Source of the DNA: Hyphomicrobiales bacterium
GTDB taxonomy: Bacteria; Pseudomonadota; Alphaproteobacteria; Rhizobiales; Beijerinckiaceae
Assembly: GCA_947454055.1 (NCBI GenBank)
Contig: CANGIS010000018.1
Location: forward strand, 1-51,992
Reading direction: 5' to 3'
Length of the DNA stretch: 51,992 bases
In this document: positions 34,262 to 43,750 of the stretch, piece after piece
Layout of the letters: each line of letters opens with the position of its first letter
Numbering within the stretch: position 1 is the stretch's first letter
Notes under the pieces: model-generated
The model's input: only the letters and a program-made list of their open reading frames with translations
What the model was told of the DNA's origin: nothing
Database searches by the model: none
Position numbers and translations under genes: made by a program

Positions 34262-34933
34262 ATGGTGCGTCTCGACGAGACGCCTGTTGAATGGCGCGTG
34301 TCGCAGGGGCTGACCGATTATGCGGAAGCCGTCGCCTTCATGGAGGCGCGCGTCCTTGCAATCAGCGAGGGACGCGCTGGCGAACTTGTGTGGCTGGTGG
34401 AACATCCGCCGCTCTATACGGCAGGCACGTCGGCGGATGAAGACGATCTGAAAGAAGCAAAATTTCCCGTATACCGGTCAGGGCGCGGCGGGCAATATAC
34501 CTATCACGGCCCCGGACAGCGCGTTGTTTATGTGATGCTGGACCTGACCAAACGCGATCAGGATATCCGCCGATTCGTGATGGCGCTAGAGGCGTGGATC
34601 ATCGCAACGCTGGACACTTTCACTATCCGTGGCGAACGCCGCGAGGACCGCGTCGGCGTTTGGGTCAAGCGACCCGACAAGGGTGCGGGGGTCGAGGACA
34701 AGATTGCCGCGATCGGGATCAGGGTCAGACGTTGGGTGACGTTTCACGGTATCAGCTTGAATGTCGAACCCGACCTCACCCATTTTTCCGGCATCGTGCC
34801 ATGCGGCATAGCGGAACAGCGCTATGGCGTGACAAGCCTCGTCGATCTCGGCCTTCCCGGGACCATGGATGATGCGGACGCGGCGCTTAAAGCGGCCTTT
34901 GTATCGGTATTCGGACCCCTTGCGGATCGCTGA
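34262..34933 (+). CDS. lipB: Octanoyl-[acyl-carrier-protein]:protein N-octanoyltransferase (LipB)
   Basis: A 223-residue cytoplasmic enzyme that moves the octanoyl group from acyl carrier protein to lipoyl domains of 2-oxo acid dehydrogenases and GcvH, the first step of lipoate biosynthesis. The signatures are present: [28 protein letters not shown], the catalytic lysine K147 in [19 protein letters not shown] and the acyl-accepting cysteine C181 in GIVPCGI. The ATG at 34262 is chosen from homologue length; the open frame further upstream overlaps the divergent SpoA gene. LipA is not in the window. Confidence 0.95.
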   Translation: MVRLDETPVEWRVSQGLTDYAEAVAFMEARVLAISEGRAGELVWLVEHPPLYTAGTSADEDDLKEAKFPVYRSGRGGQYTYHGPGQRVVYVMLDLTKRDQDIRRFVMALEAWIIATLDTFTIRGERREDRVGVWVKRPDKGAGVEDKIAAIGIRVRRWVTFHGISLNVEPDLTHFSGIVPCGIAEQRYGVTSLVDLGLPGTMDDADAALKAAFVSVFGPLADR

Positions 34934-34988
34934 CTATTATATGCCATGAAGCAGCCTCATCTAGCGTGAGGCCCACGGTAGCGCTTGA

Positions 34989-35435
34989 TTACAAAGGCGC
35001 GCGAAACATGGGGGCTCCCGGCTTGCGCGGTGCGGGTTCGCCATGCTCAATTTCATACAGATAGGCATCGGCAAGCCCAGCACTCCGAGCCGCTTTGGCC
35101 AGCTGCCGCCTATCCTCCGGCGAGGGCGCCTGCCCCGCTCCCTGCGCCACATGCAGCAAAGCGCGTTTGGCCCCGCCTGGCAAAATAACCGGCTGATTGA
35201 TTTTCTGCGCGCGTCCCGCCTGCCGGTCGAGGATGGTCATCTCGCCAAAAGGCACATCGAAGACGACGCCCAGAACCTCCCGGCGGGGATCACGGACGAT
35301 ACTGGTCTGGCCACCCGCCAGAACAAGCAGCCGATGCCGCGGCAACCGCGCGATGCCGACCCATTGGGCCTGCGGGCAAAGGGTAGCCATACGGGCGGGA
35401 TCCAGCATCAGCCCGTAAGCAAAATACAGCGCCAT
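34989..35435 (-). CDS. Gamma-glutamylcyclotransferase-fold protein, probably without the usual activity
   Basis: A 148-residue protein with the GGCT/AIG2 beta-barrel fold: MALYFAYGLMLDPARMATLCP, then LLVLAGGQTSIVRDPRREVLGVVFDV and EMTILDRQAG. In active enzymes the N-terminal loop reads YGSNM or YGSNL, and the catalytic glutamate lies in an LDxxEG motif. Here the loop is YGLML (7-11) and the second motif is LDRQAG (69-74), with alanine at 73 where glutamate is expected. The fold is well supported, but the normal cyclotransferase reaction is doubtful. It stands alone, convergent with lipB. Confidence 0.78.
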   Translation of the reverse strand: MALYFAYGLMLDPARMATLCPQAQWVGIARLPRHRLLVLAGGQTSIVRDPRREVLGVVFDVPFGEMTILDRQAGRAQKINQPVILPGGAKRALLHVAQGAGQAPSPEDRRQLAKAARSAGLADAYLYEIEHGEPAPRKPGAPMFRAPL

Positions 35436-35525
35436 AAACGTTTGAATCCCTTGCGTCCAAAGTGGCTTTTATACCGTCAGGGCGTTTCGTTGGTGGCACG
35501 CTGACGCGCCGTCCGAATAATTTCC

Positions 35526-37532
35526 TCAGGCAAATTCCATGATCACCGCATCGACGGCAAGGCTATCGCCCTCTTTGGCGTTGATTTTGGAAATCGTACC
35601 ATCGCGCTCGGCGCGCAGCACATTTTCCATTTTCATCGCCTCGACGACGCAGAGAATTTCACCGGCCTTGATCTCCTGACCAAGGGTGACGGAAAGCACC
35701 TTCACAAGGCCCGGCATAGGGCAGATCAGGCTTTTTCCGGTATCCGCCTCGACACGCTCGGGCATCAACGCCTCAAGCTCGGCCTCGCGCTGGGTGAAGA
35801 CACGAATGGCGGTACTGGTACCGCCATGGCTCACGCGCACACCGTTAAGGAGCGGTCGAACCTGTGCGGCTACGATTTTACCATCCATCGAGCCATGCCA
35901 TACCGGCTGGCCCGGACACCACTCCGACTGCACCTGCACGGTCTTCCCGCTGTCGGCAAAGCGCAGGGTGAGACCATGCGCCTGATCTTCGATGACAAGC
36001 CGAACGCGTTGATCGCCCAAAGCGACGACCCGATGACGCTCGAACCGAACCGGTTGGGCGGCACGCAACTGGCCGGAAATGCTACGTTTGCGCTCATTCA
36101 GACGATGGTCAATATCGGCCCCGATCGCGGCCAATATTTCCAGTGTTTCGCCTTCGGGTTCAATGAGATGGAAGCCTTCCGGGAATTCTTCCGCAATAAA
36201 GCCCGTCGATAATGCGCCCGACTGCCAGCGCGGATGGGCCATCAACGCCGAAAGAAACGGGATATTGTGCCGGATGCCGTCAATCGCAAACGCATCAAGC
36301 GCGTGGGCTTGCGCCGCAATCGCCTCGGCGCGGGTCGGCGCGTGGGTCACGAGTTTGGCGATCATCGGATCGTAGAAAATCGAGATTTCGCCACCTTCAT
36401 AAACGCCCGTATCGTTGCGAACGGTAACGCCCTTCTCGAGGCCCTCCGCGGGCGGGCGATAGGTCGAAAGCCGCCCCGTCGAAGGCAAGAAGTTGCGGGT
36501 CGGGTCTTCGGCATAGACGCGCGACTCCACCGCCCAGCCCTTGAGGGTGATATCGGCCTGGCTTAGCCGCAAGGGTTCGCCATAAGCCGACCGGATCATT
36601 TCCTCGACGAGATCAACGCCCGTGATGAGCTCCGTCACCGGATGCTCGACCTGCAAACGGGTGTTCATTTCGAGGAAGAAGAAGCTTTTGTCCTGACCGG
36701 CGACAAACTCCACCGTGCCCGCCGAATCATAGTGGACGGCTTTGGCCAAGGCGACCGCCTGCTCGCCCATTTTCCGGCGCGTGGCTTCGTCGAGCAGCGG
36801 CGATGGCGCTTCCTCGATCACTTTCTGGTTGCGGCGCTGAATGGAACATTCGCGCTCGCCGAGATAGATCACATTGCCGTGCTTGTCACCCAGCACCTGA
36901 ATTTCGATGTGGCGCGGATTGACGATGAATTTTTCGACAAAAACGCGGTCGTCACCGAAGGAAGACGCCGCTTCCGACTTGGCGCGCGCAAACCCTTCGG
37001 CCACTTCATCGGACGAATAGGCAATTCGCATACCCTTGCCGCCACCGCCGGCGGAGGCTTTGATCATCACCGGATAGCCGATATCGTCAGAAATACGGAC
37101 CGCGTGCTCGGGACTTTCGATCACGCCGAGATAGCCCGGCACCGTTGAAACTTGGGCGGCATTGGCGAATTTTTTGGATTCGATCTTGTCACCCATCGCC
37201 TCGATGGCGTGGACATTGGGACCGATAAACACGATGCCTTCGGCTTTGAGCGCCTCGGCAAACGCCGCGCGCTCGGACAAAAAGCCGTAACCGGGATGCA
37301 CCGCCTCCGCGCCCGTTGCCTTGCAGGCTGCAATGATCTTCTCGATCACCAGATAGGATTGATTGGCCGGCGCCGGTCCGATATGGACGGCCTCATCGGC
37401 CATTTCGACATGAAGAGCGTCTTTATCGGCATCGGAAAAAACGGCAACCGTTAAAATTCCCATCCGCTCGGCGGTTTTGATGACACGACAGGCGATTTCA
37501 CCGCGATTGGCGATCAGTATTTTTTTGAACAT
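35526..37532 (-). CDS. pccA: Propionyl-CoA carboxylase alpha subunit (biotin carboxylase and biotin carrier)
   Basis: A 668-residue subunit that carboxylates its own biotin with ATP and bicarbonate and passes the carboxyl group to PccB, making methylmalonyl-CoA from propionyl-CoA. The order is biotin carboxylase N-terminal domain (MFKKILIANRGEIACRVIKTA), ATP-grasp domain (IKASAGGGGKGMRIA and FLEMNTRLQVEHPVTE), biotin carboxylase C-terminal domain (VESRVYAEDPTRNFLPSTG), a BT-like linker and a biotinyl domain with K634 in EAMKMEN. Pairing with the pccB gene 2.1 kb away supports PCC rather than another acyl-CoA carboxylase; methylcrotonyl-CoA carboxylase is the main alternative. It is transcribed away from the hypothetical gene upstream on the same strand. 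Confidence 0.92.
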   Translation of the reverse strand: MFKKILIANRGEIACRVIKTAERMGILTVAVFSDADKDALHVEMADEAVHIGPAPANQSYLVIEKIIAACKATGAEAVHPGYGFLSERAAFAEALKAEGIVFIGPNVHAIEAMGDKIESKKFANAAQVSTVPGYLGVIESPEHAVRISDDIGYPVMIKASAGGGGKGMRIAYSSDEVAEGFARAKSEAASSFGDDRVFVEKFIVNPRHIEIQVLGDKHGNVIYLGERECSIQRRNQKVIEEAPSPLLDEATRRKMGEQAVALAKAVHYDSAGTVEFVAGQDKSFFFLEMNTRLQVEHPVTELITGVDLVEEMIRSAYGEPLRLSQADITLKGWAVESRVYAEDPTRNFLPSTGRLSTYRPPAEGLEKGVTVRNDTGVYEGGEISIFYDPMIAKLVTHAPTRAEAIAAQAHALDAFAIDGIRHNIPFLSALMAHPRWQSGALSTGFIAEEFPEGFHLIEPEGETLEILAAIGADIDHRLNERKRSISGQLRAAQPVRFERHRVVALGDQRVRLVIEDQAHGLTLRFADSGKTVQVQSEWCPGQPVWHGSMDGKIVAAQVRPLLNGVRVSHGGTSTAIRVFTQREAELEALMPERVEADTGKSLICPMPGLVKVLSVTLGQEIKAGEILCVVEAMKMENVLRAERDGTISKINAKEGDSLAVDAVIMEFA

Positions 37533-37597
37533 TTCCCGTCCCGATTAAAAGCACTTGGGGCTTTCTACGCATAAACCGGGGACGGGTAAACTCGACC

Positions 37598-38053
37598 TTA
37601 GGACGTAGAGACCGGACCGCAGGCAAAGCGCGCTGTGTGTCGCTCCCAGAGCGGTCGCACCTCTGAAAGGGCTGCCAAATGCTTTTTGAGAGCTTGCGGC
37701 GGCTCCGCACATTCCTCGCCTAAAATGGTCAGCAAGGCGCGGGTAGCGGGCGTGGGACCGGTGCTGTCCAAGCCTAGCCGAAAGGCCAGCCAGTGGATAT
37801 CGGCGTCCGACAGGCGCCCCGTCGGCCGCCGTTCCCACACAAAAAAGCCGGCCAAAGCCTCGACAAAGAAAGCGAGCCAAAGCGGCCCCATCCGTTTGAC
37901 ATGACGCTCAAGGCGAACGAGATCGCCCGCCTCCACCGCCGAGAGGCCGCCGCCCGCCGAGAGCAAATCGCGCAAGCGCTCGACATCGGCATCTTCGACG
38001 CAGCGGCGTTCGATCAGTAACGATATGGTCGATCGTATTCGGCTCTCACTCAT
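37598..38053 (-). CDS. Conserved protein of unknown function (alphaproteobacterial type)
   Basis: A protein of about 151 residues, helical and soluble, with no signal peptide. It contains RIRSTISLLIERRCVEDADVERLRDLLSAGGGLSAVEAGDLVRLER, then WLAFFVEALAGFFVWERRPTGRLSDADIHWLAFRLG and ATRALLTILGEECAEPPQALKKHLAAL. The FFVEAL...V...P.G.+SD..I.WL pattern recalls an alphaproteobacterial family of unknown role with a TerB-like feel, but I cannot name it. The ATG at 38053 follows a GGTGGA element. It lies 65 bases upstream of pccA on the same strand and might be co-transcribed with it. Confidence 0.65.
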   Translation of the reverse strand: MSESRIRSTISLLIERRCVEDADVERLRDLLSAGGGLSAVEAGDLVRLERHVKRMGPLWLAFFVEALAGFFVWERRPTGRLSDADIHWLAFRLGLDSTGPTPATRALLTILGEECAEPPQALKKHLAALSEVRPLWERHTARFACGPVSTS

Positions 38054-38205
38054 CCCGTCCACCTTGCATTCCCGTTTCGGAGGACATCCTCGCAAGGGCA
38101 AAAAAGCAAAAGGTTAATACCACCATAGCAATCGATTTTTGGGTTAACCGGCGGTTTCAAGATTGGATTCAAAGTGTATGAAGGGGGTAACCCTGCGAGG
38201 CTCCG

Positions 38206-38823
38206 ATGACCCATCCTACTTTCATCCACCGCTATCTGCCCGGCAGCGATGCCCAGCGCCATCCGCTTGTGCTGCTGCATGGCACGGGCGGCAATGAAGA
38301 TGACCTTATTCCCGTTGGCCAGATGATCGATCCGGCCGCAGCCCTGCTGTCGCCGCGCGGAAAGGTTTTGGAAGGGGGCATGCCACGCTTTTTTCGCCGA
38401 TTGGCAGAAGGCGTTTTCGATTATCCCGATGTGATAGCGCGGACGCATGAACTGGCTGATTTTATCGCCGAGCAGACAGTGCTTCATGGCCTATCGAAGC
38501 CGATCGCGGTCGGGTTTTCAAATGGCGCCAATATCGCGGCCGCCATGCTCTATCTCAGACCCGAGGTGCTTGCAGGCGCCGTGTTGATCCGGGCCATGCT
38601 GCCCTTGCCAACCGAACCAGAAGATGCGCTTGGCGGGCTTCCTGTCATGCTGATTTCGGGACGGATGGACCCGATTTTGCCGCTCAGCAATGCCACGCAG
38701 CTCGCCGAAGCCTTGCGCGGGCATGGCGCGGTTGTTGACCATCGGGTGCTCGAAACCGGCCATCAGCTCACGCGCAACGATGTTGATCTGGCGCGCGGCT
38801 TTGTGGCGGGGATCAACGGTTGA
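38206..38823 (+). CDS. Alpha/beta hydrolase (phospholipase/carboxylesterase family)
   Basis: A 205-residue cytoplasmic esterase of the YpfH/MhqD/carboxylesterase type. The oxyanion segment is LVLLHGTGGNEDDLIPVG, the nucleophile lies in GFSNGANIAAAML, the acid is in ISGRMDPILPLSNA and the base in ETGHQLTRND. The LLSPRGKVLEGGMPRFFRR region is typical of the MhqD-like group. The glycosyltransferase gene starts inside its stop codon (TTGA), so the two are coupled. The substrate is not predictable. Confidence 0.9.
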   Translation: MTHPTFIHRYLPGSDAQRHPLVLLHGTGGNEDDLIPVGQMIDPAAALLSPRGKVLEGGMPRFFRRLAEGVFDYPDVIARTHELADFIAEQTVLHGLSKPIAVGFSNGANIAAAMLYLRPEVLAGAVLIRAMLPLPTEPEDALGGLPVMLISGRMDPILPLSNATQLAEALRGHGAVVDHRVLETGHQLTRNDVDLARGFVAGING

Positions 38824-39644
38824 CCATTTCCGTCATCATCCCCGCTTATGAGGCGGAAGCGACGCTCGAGCGGGCGCTTGCGAGCCTCAAAGCGCAAACC
38901 GATCCGCACTGGGAAGCCTTGATTGTGGCGGATGACCAGCATGATTATGAGGCCTTTTTAGCCGGCAAGGGATTGCTGGACGAACGCTTCCGGTTTGGTT
39001 CAACGGGTCTTGTGCGCTCGGGATGCCATCACGCCCGAAATATCGGGTTTGGCTTGGTGCAGGGCGATTTTGTGACCCAACTCGATGCCGACGACGAGCT
39101 GACAGCCGACCGGTTTGCAACGCTTCTTCCCCTCGCCCGCACGCATGGCGCGGCGGCGGATAATCTTTACATGATCGACGATGCCACCGGTGCACCCATC
39201 GGGCGCGTGTTGGAAGATATATCGGAGATCCAGAGCCTCGATCTGGCGGCCTTCATGGCGCTGAATGCGCCACTCGTGCCCCTTATCCGGCGAGATCATG
39301 TCTTGCCGCGCGTGGCGGGTATTGAGTTTTCCGAAGATGTGATCGCCAATATCCAGTTGATCGACCGGATTGGCTGGCTGCCGGTAGCGGCGCAGTCCTC
39401 CTATATCTACCGGATCCGAAGCGGTTCGATGGCGCAGGAGGAAGGCGCCTCCGCGCGCTTCGAGCAGGCCTATTCCGCCTATATCGAGCGGCTTGAACGG
39501 GGTGACGGATTCGGACTGTCGGAGCGTGGACGGCGGGCAGCGCTCGAAGGATTGGTCGACAAGCGCGAGCTTAACCGCGCATTTATGGCCGCGCGAAGGC
39601 ATGAGCCCGACTTGAGCTTTCAGGCCTTTGCGAGCCGGCTATGA
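38820..39644 (+). CDS. Family 2 glycosyltransferase
   Basis: A 274-residue protein with a GT-A fold. The N-terminal TISVIIPAYEAEATLERALASL and the metal-binding LDADDELTADRF are characteristic of GT2. There is no membrane segment, so it is cytoplasmic or peripheral. The C-terminal part (YSAYIERLERGDGFG onwards) is helical and not specific. It starts with TTG overlapping the stop of the hydrolase gene by four bases. No other envelope-polysaccharide genes are nearby, so donor and acceptor are unknown. Confidence 0.88.
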   Translation: MTISVIIPAYEAEATLERALASLKAQTDPHWEALIVADDQHDYEAFLAGKGLLDERFRFGSTGLVRSGCHHARNIGFGLVQGDFVTQLDADDELTADRFATLLPLARTHGAAADNLYMIDDATGAPIGRVLEDISEIQSLDLAAFMALNAPLVPLIRRDHVLPRVAGIEFSEDVIANIQLIDRIGWLPVAAQSSYIYRIRSGSMAQEEGASARFEQAYSAYIERLERGDGFGLSERGRRAALEGLVDKRELNRAFMAARRHEPDLSFQAFASRL

Positions 39645-39682
39645 CGGCAGAGGACATCGATACGATCCGCCGCCCCTACCCG

Positions 39683-41215
39683 TTATAACGGGATATTATC
39701 GTGCTTCTTCCAAGGCCGCTCGGCCTTTTTGGTCGCCAGCATCGCCAAGCCCCGCGCGATGCGACGACGGGTCGAATGCGGCATGATGACCTCGTCGATA
39801 TAGCCGCGCTCGGCCGCCACAAACGGGGAGAGAAAGCGCTCTTCGTAATCCTTCGCCTTGGCCGCAATCGCATCCGCATCGCCCATATCGGCGCGGAAAA
39901 TGATTTCGACCGCGCCCTTGGCACCCATCACCGCGATTTGCGCCGTTGGCCAGGCATAGTTCAAATCCCCCCCGAGATGCTTGGAGGCCATCACGTCATA
40001 GGCCCCGCCAAACGCCTTGCGGGTAATGACCGTGATTAGGGGAACGCTGGCCTCGCCATAGGCAAACAGCAGCTTCGCACCGTGCTTGATGAGCCCGCCA
40101 TATTCCTGAGCTGTACCCGGTAAAAAGCCCGGCACGTCCACAAAGGTCACAATCGGAATTTCGAACGCGTCGCAAAAACGCACAAAGCGCGCCGCCTTGC
40201 GGGAGGCGTCGGAATCGAGCACGCCAGCCAACACCATGGGTTGATTGGCGATGACGCCGACCGTGCGGCCCTCGATGCGGCCGAAGCCGGTAAGGATGTT
40301 GCGGGCGAAGCTTTCCTGAATTTCGAAGAAATCGGCTTCATCCACCGTCTTCAAGATCAGCTCCTTCATATCGTAGGGCTTGTTCGGATTCTCGGGCACC
40401 AAGGTATCGAGCGACAGATCGACCCGATCGGGCCGGTCAAAACTTGGCCAATGCGGTGCGCCGTCGGTATTGTTTGCGGGAAGAAAATCGATCAGGCGAC
40501 GGACTTGCAAAAGCGCTTCGACGTCATTGTCCCACGCGCCATCCGCGACCGATGATTTCGACGTGTGCACCTTTGCGCCACCGAGTTCTTCGGCCGTCAC
40601 CGTCTCATTGGTGACGGTTTTGACGACATCGGGGCCGGTGACAAACATATAAGAACGATCGCGCACCATGAAGATAAAATCGGTCATGGCCGGCGAATAG
40701 ACATCGCCACCGGCACAGGGACCCAAAATCACCGAGATTTGCGGAATGACACCCGAGGCAATGACATTGCGGCGGAACACTTCGCCATAGCCGCCCAAAG
40801 CCGCCACGCCTTCCTGAATACGGGCACCGCCGGCATCGAACAGGCCAATGATCGGCGCCCGCATTTTAAGCGCCATATCCTGAATCTTATTGATCTTCTG
40901 GGCGTGGGTCTCCGATAGCGACCCGCCGAATACGGTAAAATCCTTGGCGAACACAAAGACCGTGCGGCCATTGACCGTACCCCAGCCGGTGACAACGCCG
41001 TCGCCGGGAATTTTGGTATTTTCCATCCCGAAATCGGTCGAGCGGTGCTGGACGAACATGTCGAACTCTTCGAAGGAGCCGTGATCCATCAGCAATTCGA
41101 TGCGCTCGCGGGCGGTAAGCTTGCCGCGCGCGTGTTGCGCATCAATGCGCGCCTGTCCGCCACCGAGGCGGGCTTGGGCACGCCGATCATCGAGCTTTTC
41201 GAGAATGTCTTTCAT
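39683..41215 (-). CDS. pccB: Propionyl-CoA carboxylase beta subunit (carboxyltransferase)
   Basis: A 510-residue carboxyltransferase that works with PccA. The N half begins [20 protein letters not shown] and has the acyl-CoA site ([25 protein letters not shown]) and [20 protein letters not shown]. The C half carries the biotin-binding part ([32 protein letters not shown] and [19 protein letters not shown]). It ends HDNIPL, as in PccB. The ATG at 41215 has GGAGGA nine bases upstream; a start five codons earlier is less likely. Length equals typical PccB. It lies downstream of atp12 on the same strand. Confidence 0.95.
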   Translation of the reverse strand: MKDILEKLDDRRAQARLGGGQARIDAQHARGKLTARERIELLMDHGSFEEFDMFVQHRSTDFGMENTKIPGDGVVTGWGTVNGRTVFVFAKDFTVFGGSLSETHAQKINKIQDMALKMRAPIIGLFDAGGARIQEGVAALGGYGEVFRRNVIASGVIPQISVILGPCAGGDVYSPAMTDFIFMVRDRSYMFVTGPDVVKTVTNETVTAEELGGAKVHTSKSSVADGAWDNDVEALLQVRRLIDFLPANNTDGAPHWPSFDRPDRVDLSLDTLVPENPNKPYDMKELILKTVDEADFFEIQESFARNILTGFGRIEGRTVGVIANQPMVLAGVLDSDASRKAARFVRFCDAFEIPIVTFVDVPGFLPGTAQEYGGLIKHGAKLLFAYGEASVPLITVITRKAFGGAYDVMASKHLGGDLNYAWPTAQIAVMGAKGAVEIIFRADMGDADAIAAKAKDYEERFLSPFVAAERGYIDEVIMPHSTRRRIARGLAMLATKKAERPWKKHDNIPL

Positions 41216-41286
41216 GGATCGTTCCTCCAAAGCCCGTTTAGCACGCGAATGAGGTTGCCGTTAGTTCGACGATGGTTGGGGTTGGT

Positions 41287-42069
41287 TCAGCGATGGTGAA
41301 GAAATGTAGCCGCGGCTTGGAACTCGCTCCAGCGACGGGCCCGACGGGCCAAGGCCTCCTCATCGGCGCCCCAAATCGCCATTTGCACGTCTTCATCGAC
41401 ATGGGCTGCCGCCCAGATCTCATGGGAGCTGAAGGCACCCGCCCGCAACGCAAAAGCCAGGATGGCAGAGCCGGTCAGCGTGGTGGCAATATGCAGGGCC
41501 GCGAGTTCCAGCGGATCGGTAATCGCGCGGGCGGCTGCTTGCACGGCGTGGAGGGTGTCCGGTGGCTGGACGACATGCATGAACCCCTCGGTGAGGTTAA
41601 ACTGCCAGCCTTGATGCTCGCGCGCCCATTCAAGCAACGGATCCCACGCTTCGTTCTGACGTTCGACAAGGCGCGCCGGATCCGTGGCGCGATAGCACAA
41701 GAAATCCGAGCCCGCATATTTGGCGAGATCATCGGCGGTTTCCTGCAAACGGTCCACCACGCCTTCCAACGCCGAATTGACAATGCGGGTCAGCGGCATC
41801 TCGGCGGGATCTAAAAACTCGCCAACCGAGCGCCATTCTTCGGCAATCGGCTCGGCCAGCGCCGCTTTCGGAACAACAAAGGCGCGACGGGTTGGCGTAC
41901 GCACGGGCCGTCCATCCAGCATCACCGAAAAACCGCCCTCGACAGGGCTGACGGTGACCTCTTTCCAAAAGCGCTTTGGCAGGTTTTTGCGAAGGTCCTT
42001 CCGCGCCATCTCATGCGGGTCGATGGCCGCAATCGCGGCATCAAAAATCGAGCGGTCGGACGAGGTCAT
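41287..42069 (-). CDS. ATP12-family F1-ATPase assembly chaperone
   Basis: A 260-residue protein of the ATP12 family (PF07542). In mitochondria Atp12 protects the F1 alpha subunit during assembly of ATP synthase; alphaproteobacterial members are thought to do the same. Family motifs seen are FWKEVTVSPVEGGFSVMLDGRPVRTPTRRAFVVP, AEEWRSVGEFLDPAEMPLTRIVNSALEGV and DFLCYRATDP. The C-terminal part includes SHEIWAAAHVDEDVQMAIWGADEEA. It starts four bases after the rluC-type gene ends, so the two are in one operon with crcB. Confidence 0.9.
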   Translation of the reverse strand: MTSSDRSIFDAAIAAIDPHEMARKDLRKNLPKRFWKEVTVSPVEGGFSVMLDGRPVRTPTRRAFVVPKAALAEPIAEEWRSVGEFLDPAEMPLTRIVNSALEGVVDRLQETADDLAKYAGSDFLCYRATDPARLVERQNEAWDPLLEWAREHQGWQFNLTEGFMHVVQPPDTLHAVQAAARAITDPLELAALHIATTLTGSAILAFALRAGAFSSHEIWAAAHVDEDVQMAIWGADEEALARRARRWSEFQAAATFLHHR

Positions 42070-42073
42070 GGGC

Positions 42074-43174
42074 TTATTCTTCCGGTGCTTCGGCGATCGG
42101 ATCGTAACGCTTCGAATCAAGCCCTAACAGGTTCCAGCTTTGCTGCATGTGCTGCGGCAAAGGCGCTGTGACATCAATCGGCTTGCCCGAGCGCGGATGC
42201 GGCACCACGATGCGACGCGCCAGAAGATGCAGGCGGTTTTGAATGCCGCCCGGTAGTTCCCAATTCTCGATGTTGAAATATTTCGGATCACCCACAATCG
42301 GGTGGCCGATATGGGCGGCGTGCGCGCGCAGCTGATGGGTGCGGCCTGTCACCGGCTTCATCGAAAGCCAGCTGAGCTTTTGGGCCGCTGTTTCAACCAC
42401 CGCATAATAGGTAACGGCGTGGCTTGCGCCCTCATCGCCATGATGGGCGACCTGCATCTTGGCATCCCCCTCATCATCCTCGCCTTTGGCAAGATAGGTG
42501 GAGACGCGGCCCTGCTTGACGCGGGGCACGCCCGCAACCAGCGCCCAATAAATTTTCCGCGTCACGCGCGAGCGGAAGCTTTTGGCCAACGCAGACGCCG
42601 CAAATCGGGTTTTGGCAATCACGATGCAGCCTGATGTGTCCTTATCCAGACGATGCACCAGACGCGGCTTCTGGCCTTGCGCATCGCGCAACGCCTCGAG
42701 CATGCCGTCGAGATGGCGGGTTGTGCCGGAGCCGCCCTGAACGGCCAGACCGAAGGGCTTGTTCAGCACCATCATGTCGTCATCTTCATAGAGCACCATG
42801 GCGCGGATGGCGGCGACATCGCCCGCTTCGGCCTGCGGCGAACGCGCGACAACGCCGGTCGCCTCATCAATACGCAAAGGAGGAACGCGGACGGTCTGGC
42901 CCGCCTCAAGACGGTCCTTCGTCTCGACGCGTTTCATATTGACGCGCAATTCGCCCTTCCGCGCGATGCGCTGGATATGGCTGAACGAGAGCCCCGGAAA
43001 GCGGTGTTCGAGAAAGCGGTCAACCCGCATACCCGCTTCATCCTCGGTGACATTGAGGTTGAGCACGGCGGTAGGCAATGGCGCGTGTTTGACGATCGCC
43101 TTCGGCGCCTGTTCGACAACGCCCAATTCGGCAGCGCGGATCGCCTTTTCTTTGGCCTGTTTATCGCGCCTCAT
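42074..43174 (-). CDS. RluA/RluC-family 23S rRNA pseudouridine synthase
   Basis: A 366-residue enzyme that isomerises specific uridines in rRNA. It has an N-terminal basic extension, an S4 RNA-binding domain (MRVDRFLEHRFPGLSFSHIQRIARKGELRVN) and a catalytic domain with MMVLNKPFGLAVQGGSG, HRLDKDTSGCIVIAKT (the aspartate in RLDKDTSG is the nucleophile) and KPVTGRTHQLRAHAAHIGHPIVGD. The S4 domain and length favour RluC or RluD type; the exact target site is not certain. Its ATG overlaps the crcB stop (ATGA) and its stop lies four bases from atp12, so crcB, this gene and atp12 form an operon. Confidence 0.93.
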   Translation of the reverse strand: MRRDKQAKEKAIRAAELGVVEQAPKAIVKHAPLPTAVLNLNVTEDEAGMRVDRFLEHRFPGLSFSHIQRIARKGELRVNMKRVETKDRLEAGQTVRVPPLRIDEATGVVARSPQAEAGDVAAIRAMVLYEDDDMMVLNKPFGLAVQGGSGTTRHLDGMLEALRDAQGQKPRLVHRLDKDTSGCIVIAKTRFAASALAKSFRSRVTRKIYWALVAGVPRVKQGRVSTYLAKGEDDEGDAKMQVAHHGDEGASHAVTYYAVVETAAQKLSWLSMKPVTGRTHQLRAHAAHIGHPIVGDPKYFNIENWELPGGIQNRLHLLARRIVVPHPRSGKPIDVTAPLPQHMQQSWNLLGLDSKRYDPIAEAPEE

Positions 43175-43554
43175 GTGAGCATCCTAACTGCATAAAGGCC
43201 AAAAGCGAGACCGAGGATTGCGAGCACGACCGAGCCCGCAACATAAATGAGAGCCGTCAGCATCTCGCCGCGCTCATAAAGCAGCATGGCATCGAGCGAG
43301 AAGGCAGAAAACGTGGTGTAGCCGCCCAAAATACCGGTGGTTACGAACAACCGCGCGTCTTGTGACCAGCTCTCGGTGGCTTTGAACGCGAAAAAGCCCG
43401 CCGCAAGCCCCATCAGGATGGAGCCCGATATATTGATCGCCATAATACCGAACGGAAAATCCGTGCCAGCCAACCGGCCAACCGCCTGATTGACCAGATG
43501 ACGAACGGCAGCACCGATGCCGCCGCCAAGGAAAACGATGAGAGTTGAGTTCAT
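43171..43554 (-). CDS. crcB: Fluoride ion channel FluC (CrcB)
   Basis: A 127-residue inner-membrane protein with four helices, forming a double-barrelled fluoride exporter as an antiparallel dimer. Signatures are FLGGGIGAAVRHLVNQ, FPFGIMAINISGSILMG (the asparagine and the following segment line the pore) and TTGILGGYTTFSAFSLDAMLL. The ATG at 43554 starts the first helix directly. It overlaps rluC by four bases. The region upstream shows palindromic repeats but no fluoride riboswitch that I can recognise. Confidence 0.95.
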   Translation of the reverse strand: MNSTLIVFLGGGIGAAVRHLVNQAVGRLAGTDFPFGIMAINISGSILMGLAAGFFAFKATESWSQDARLFVTTGILGGYTTFSAFSLDAMLLYERGEMLTALIYVAGSVVLAILGLAFGLYAVRMLT

Positions 43555-43625
43555 GCGAGGGGGTTTAGCAGAGAATGGCTGGGGTGAGAAGCGTTTGAGC
43601 GGAGGGCTAGCGAGCTCGATACCAC

Positions 43626-43743
43626 CCGTCATCGCGAGCGAACGCGAAGCGACCCAGATGATGGGAAACAGTGGAGCATGGCGGCCACATTGAGCCCTTT
43701 TGAAAGGCGCCGGCTGGATTGCTTCGCGTTCGCTCGCAATGAC
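43626..43743. repeat. Inverted pair of the dispersed palindromic repeat
   Basis: Two units of the GTCATTGCGAGCGAACGC family face each other in the 196-base gap between rarA and crcB. The first (43626-43665) is followed by GACCCAGATGATGG, as in the unit at 786-825. The second (43714-43743) reads TTCGCGTTCGCTCGCAATGAC. The roughly 50 bases between them are not repeated elsewhere in the window. Confidence 0.75.
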
Positions 43744-43750
43744 AGCTAAG

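Noticed and set aside
43555-43750. Fluoride riboswitch upstream of crcB
   Set aside because: The region is occupied by the palindromic repeat pair, and I could not find the conserved riboswitch core; the gene also starts close behind unrelated sequence.
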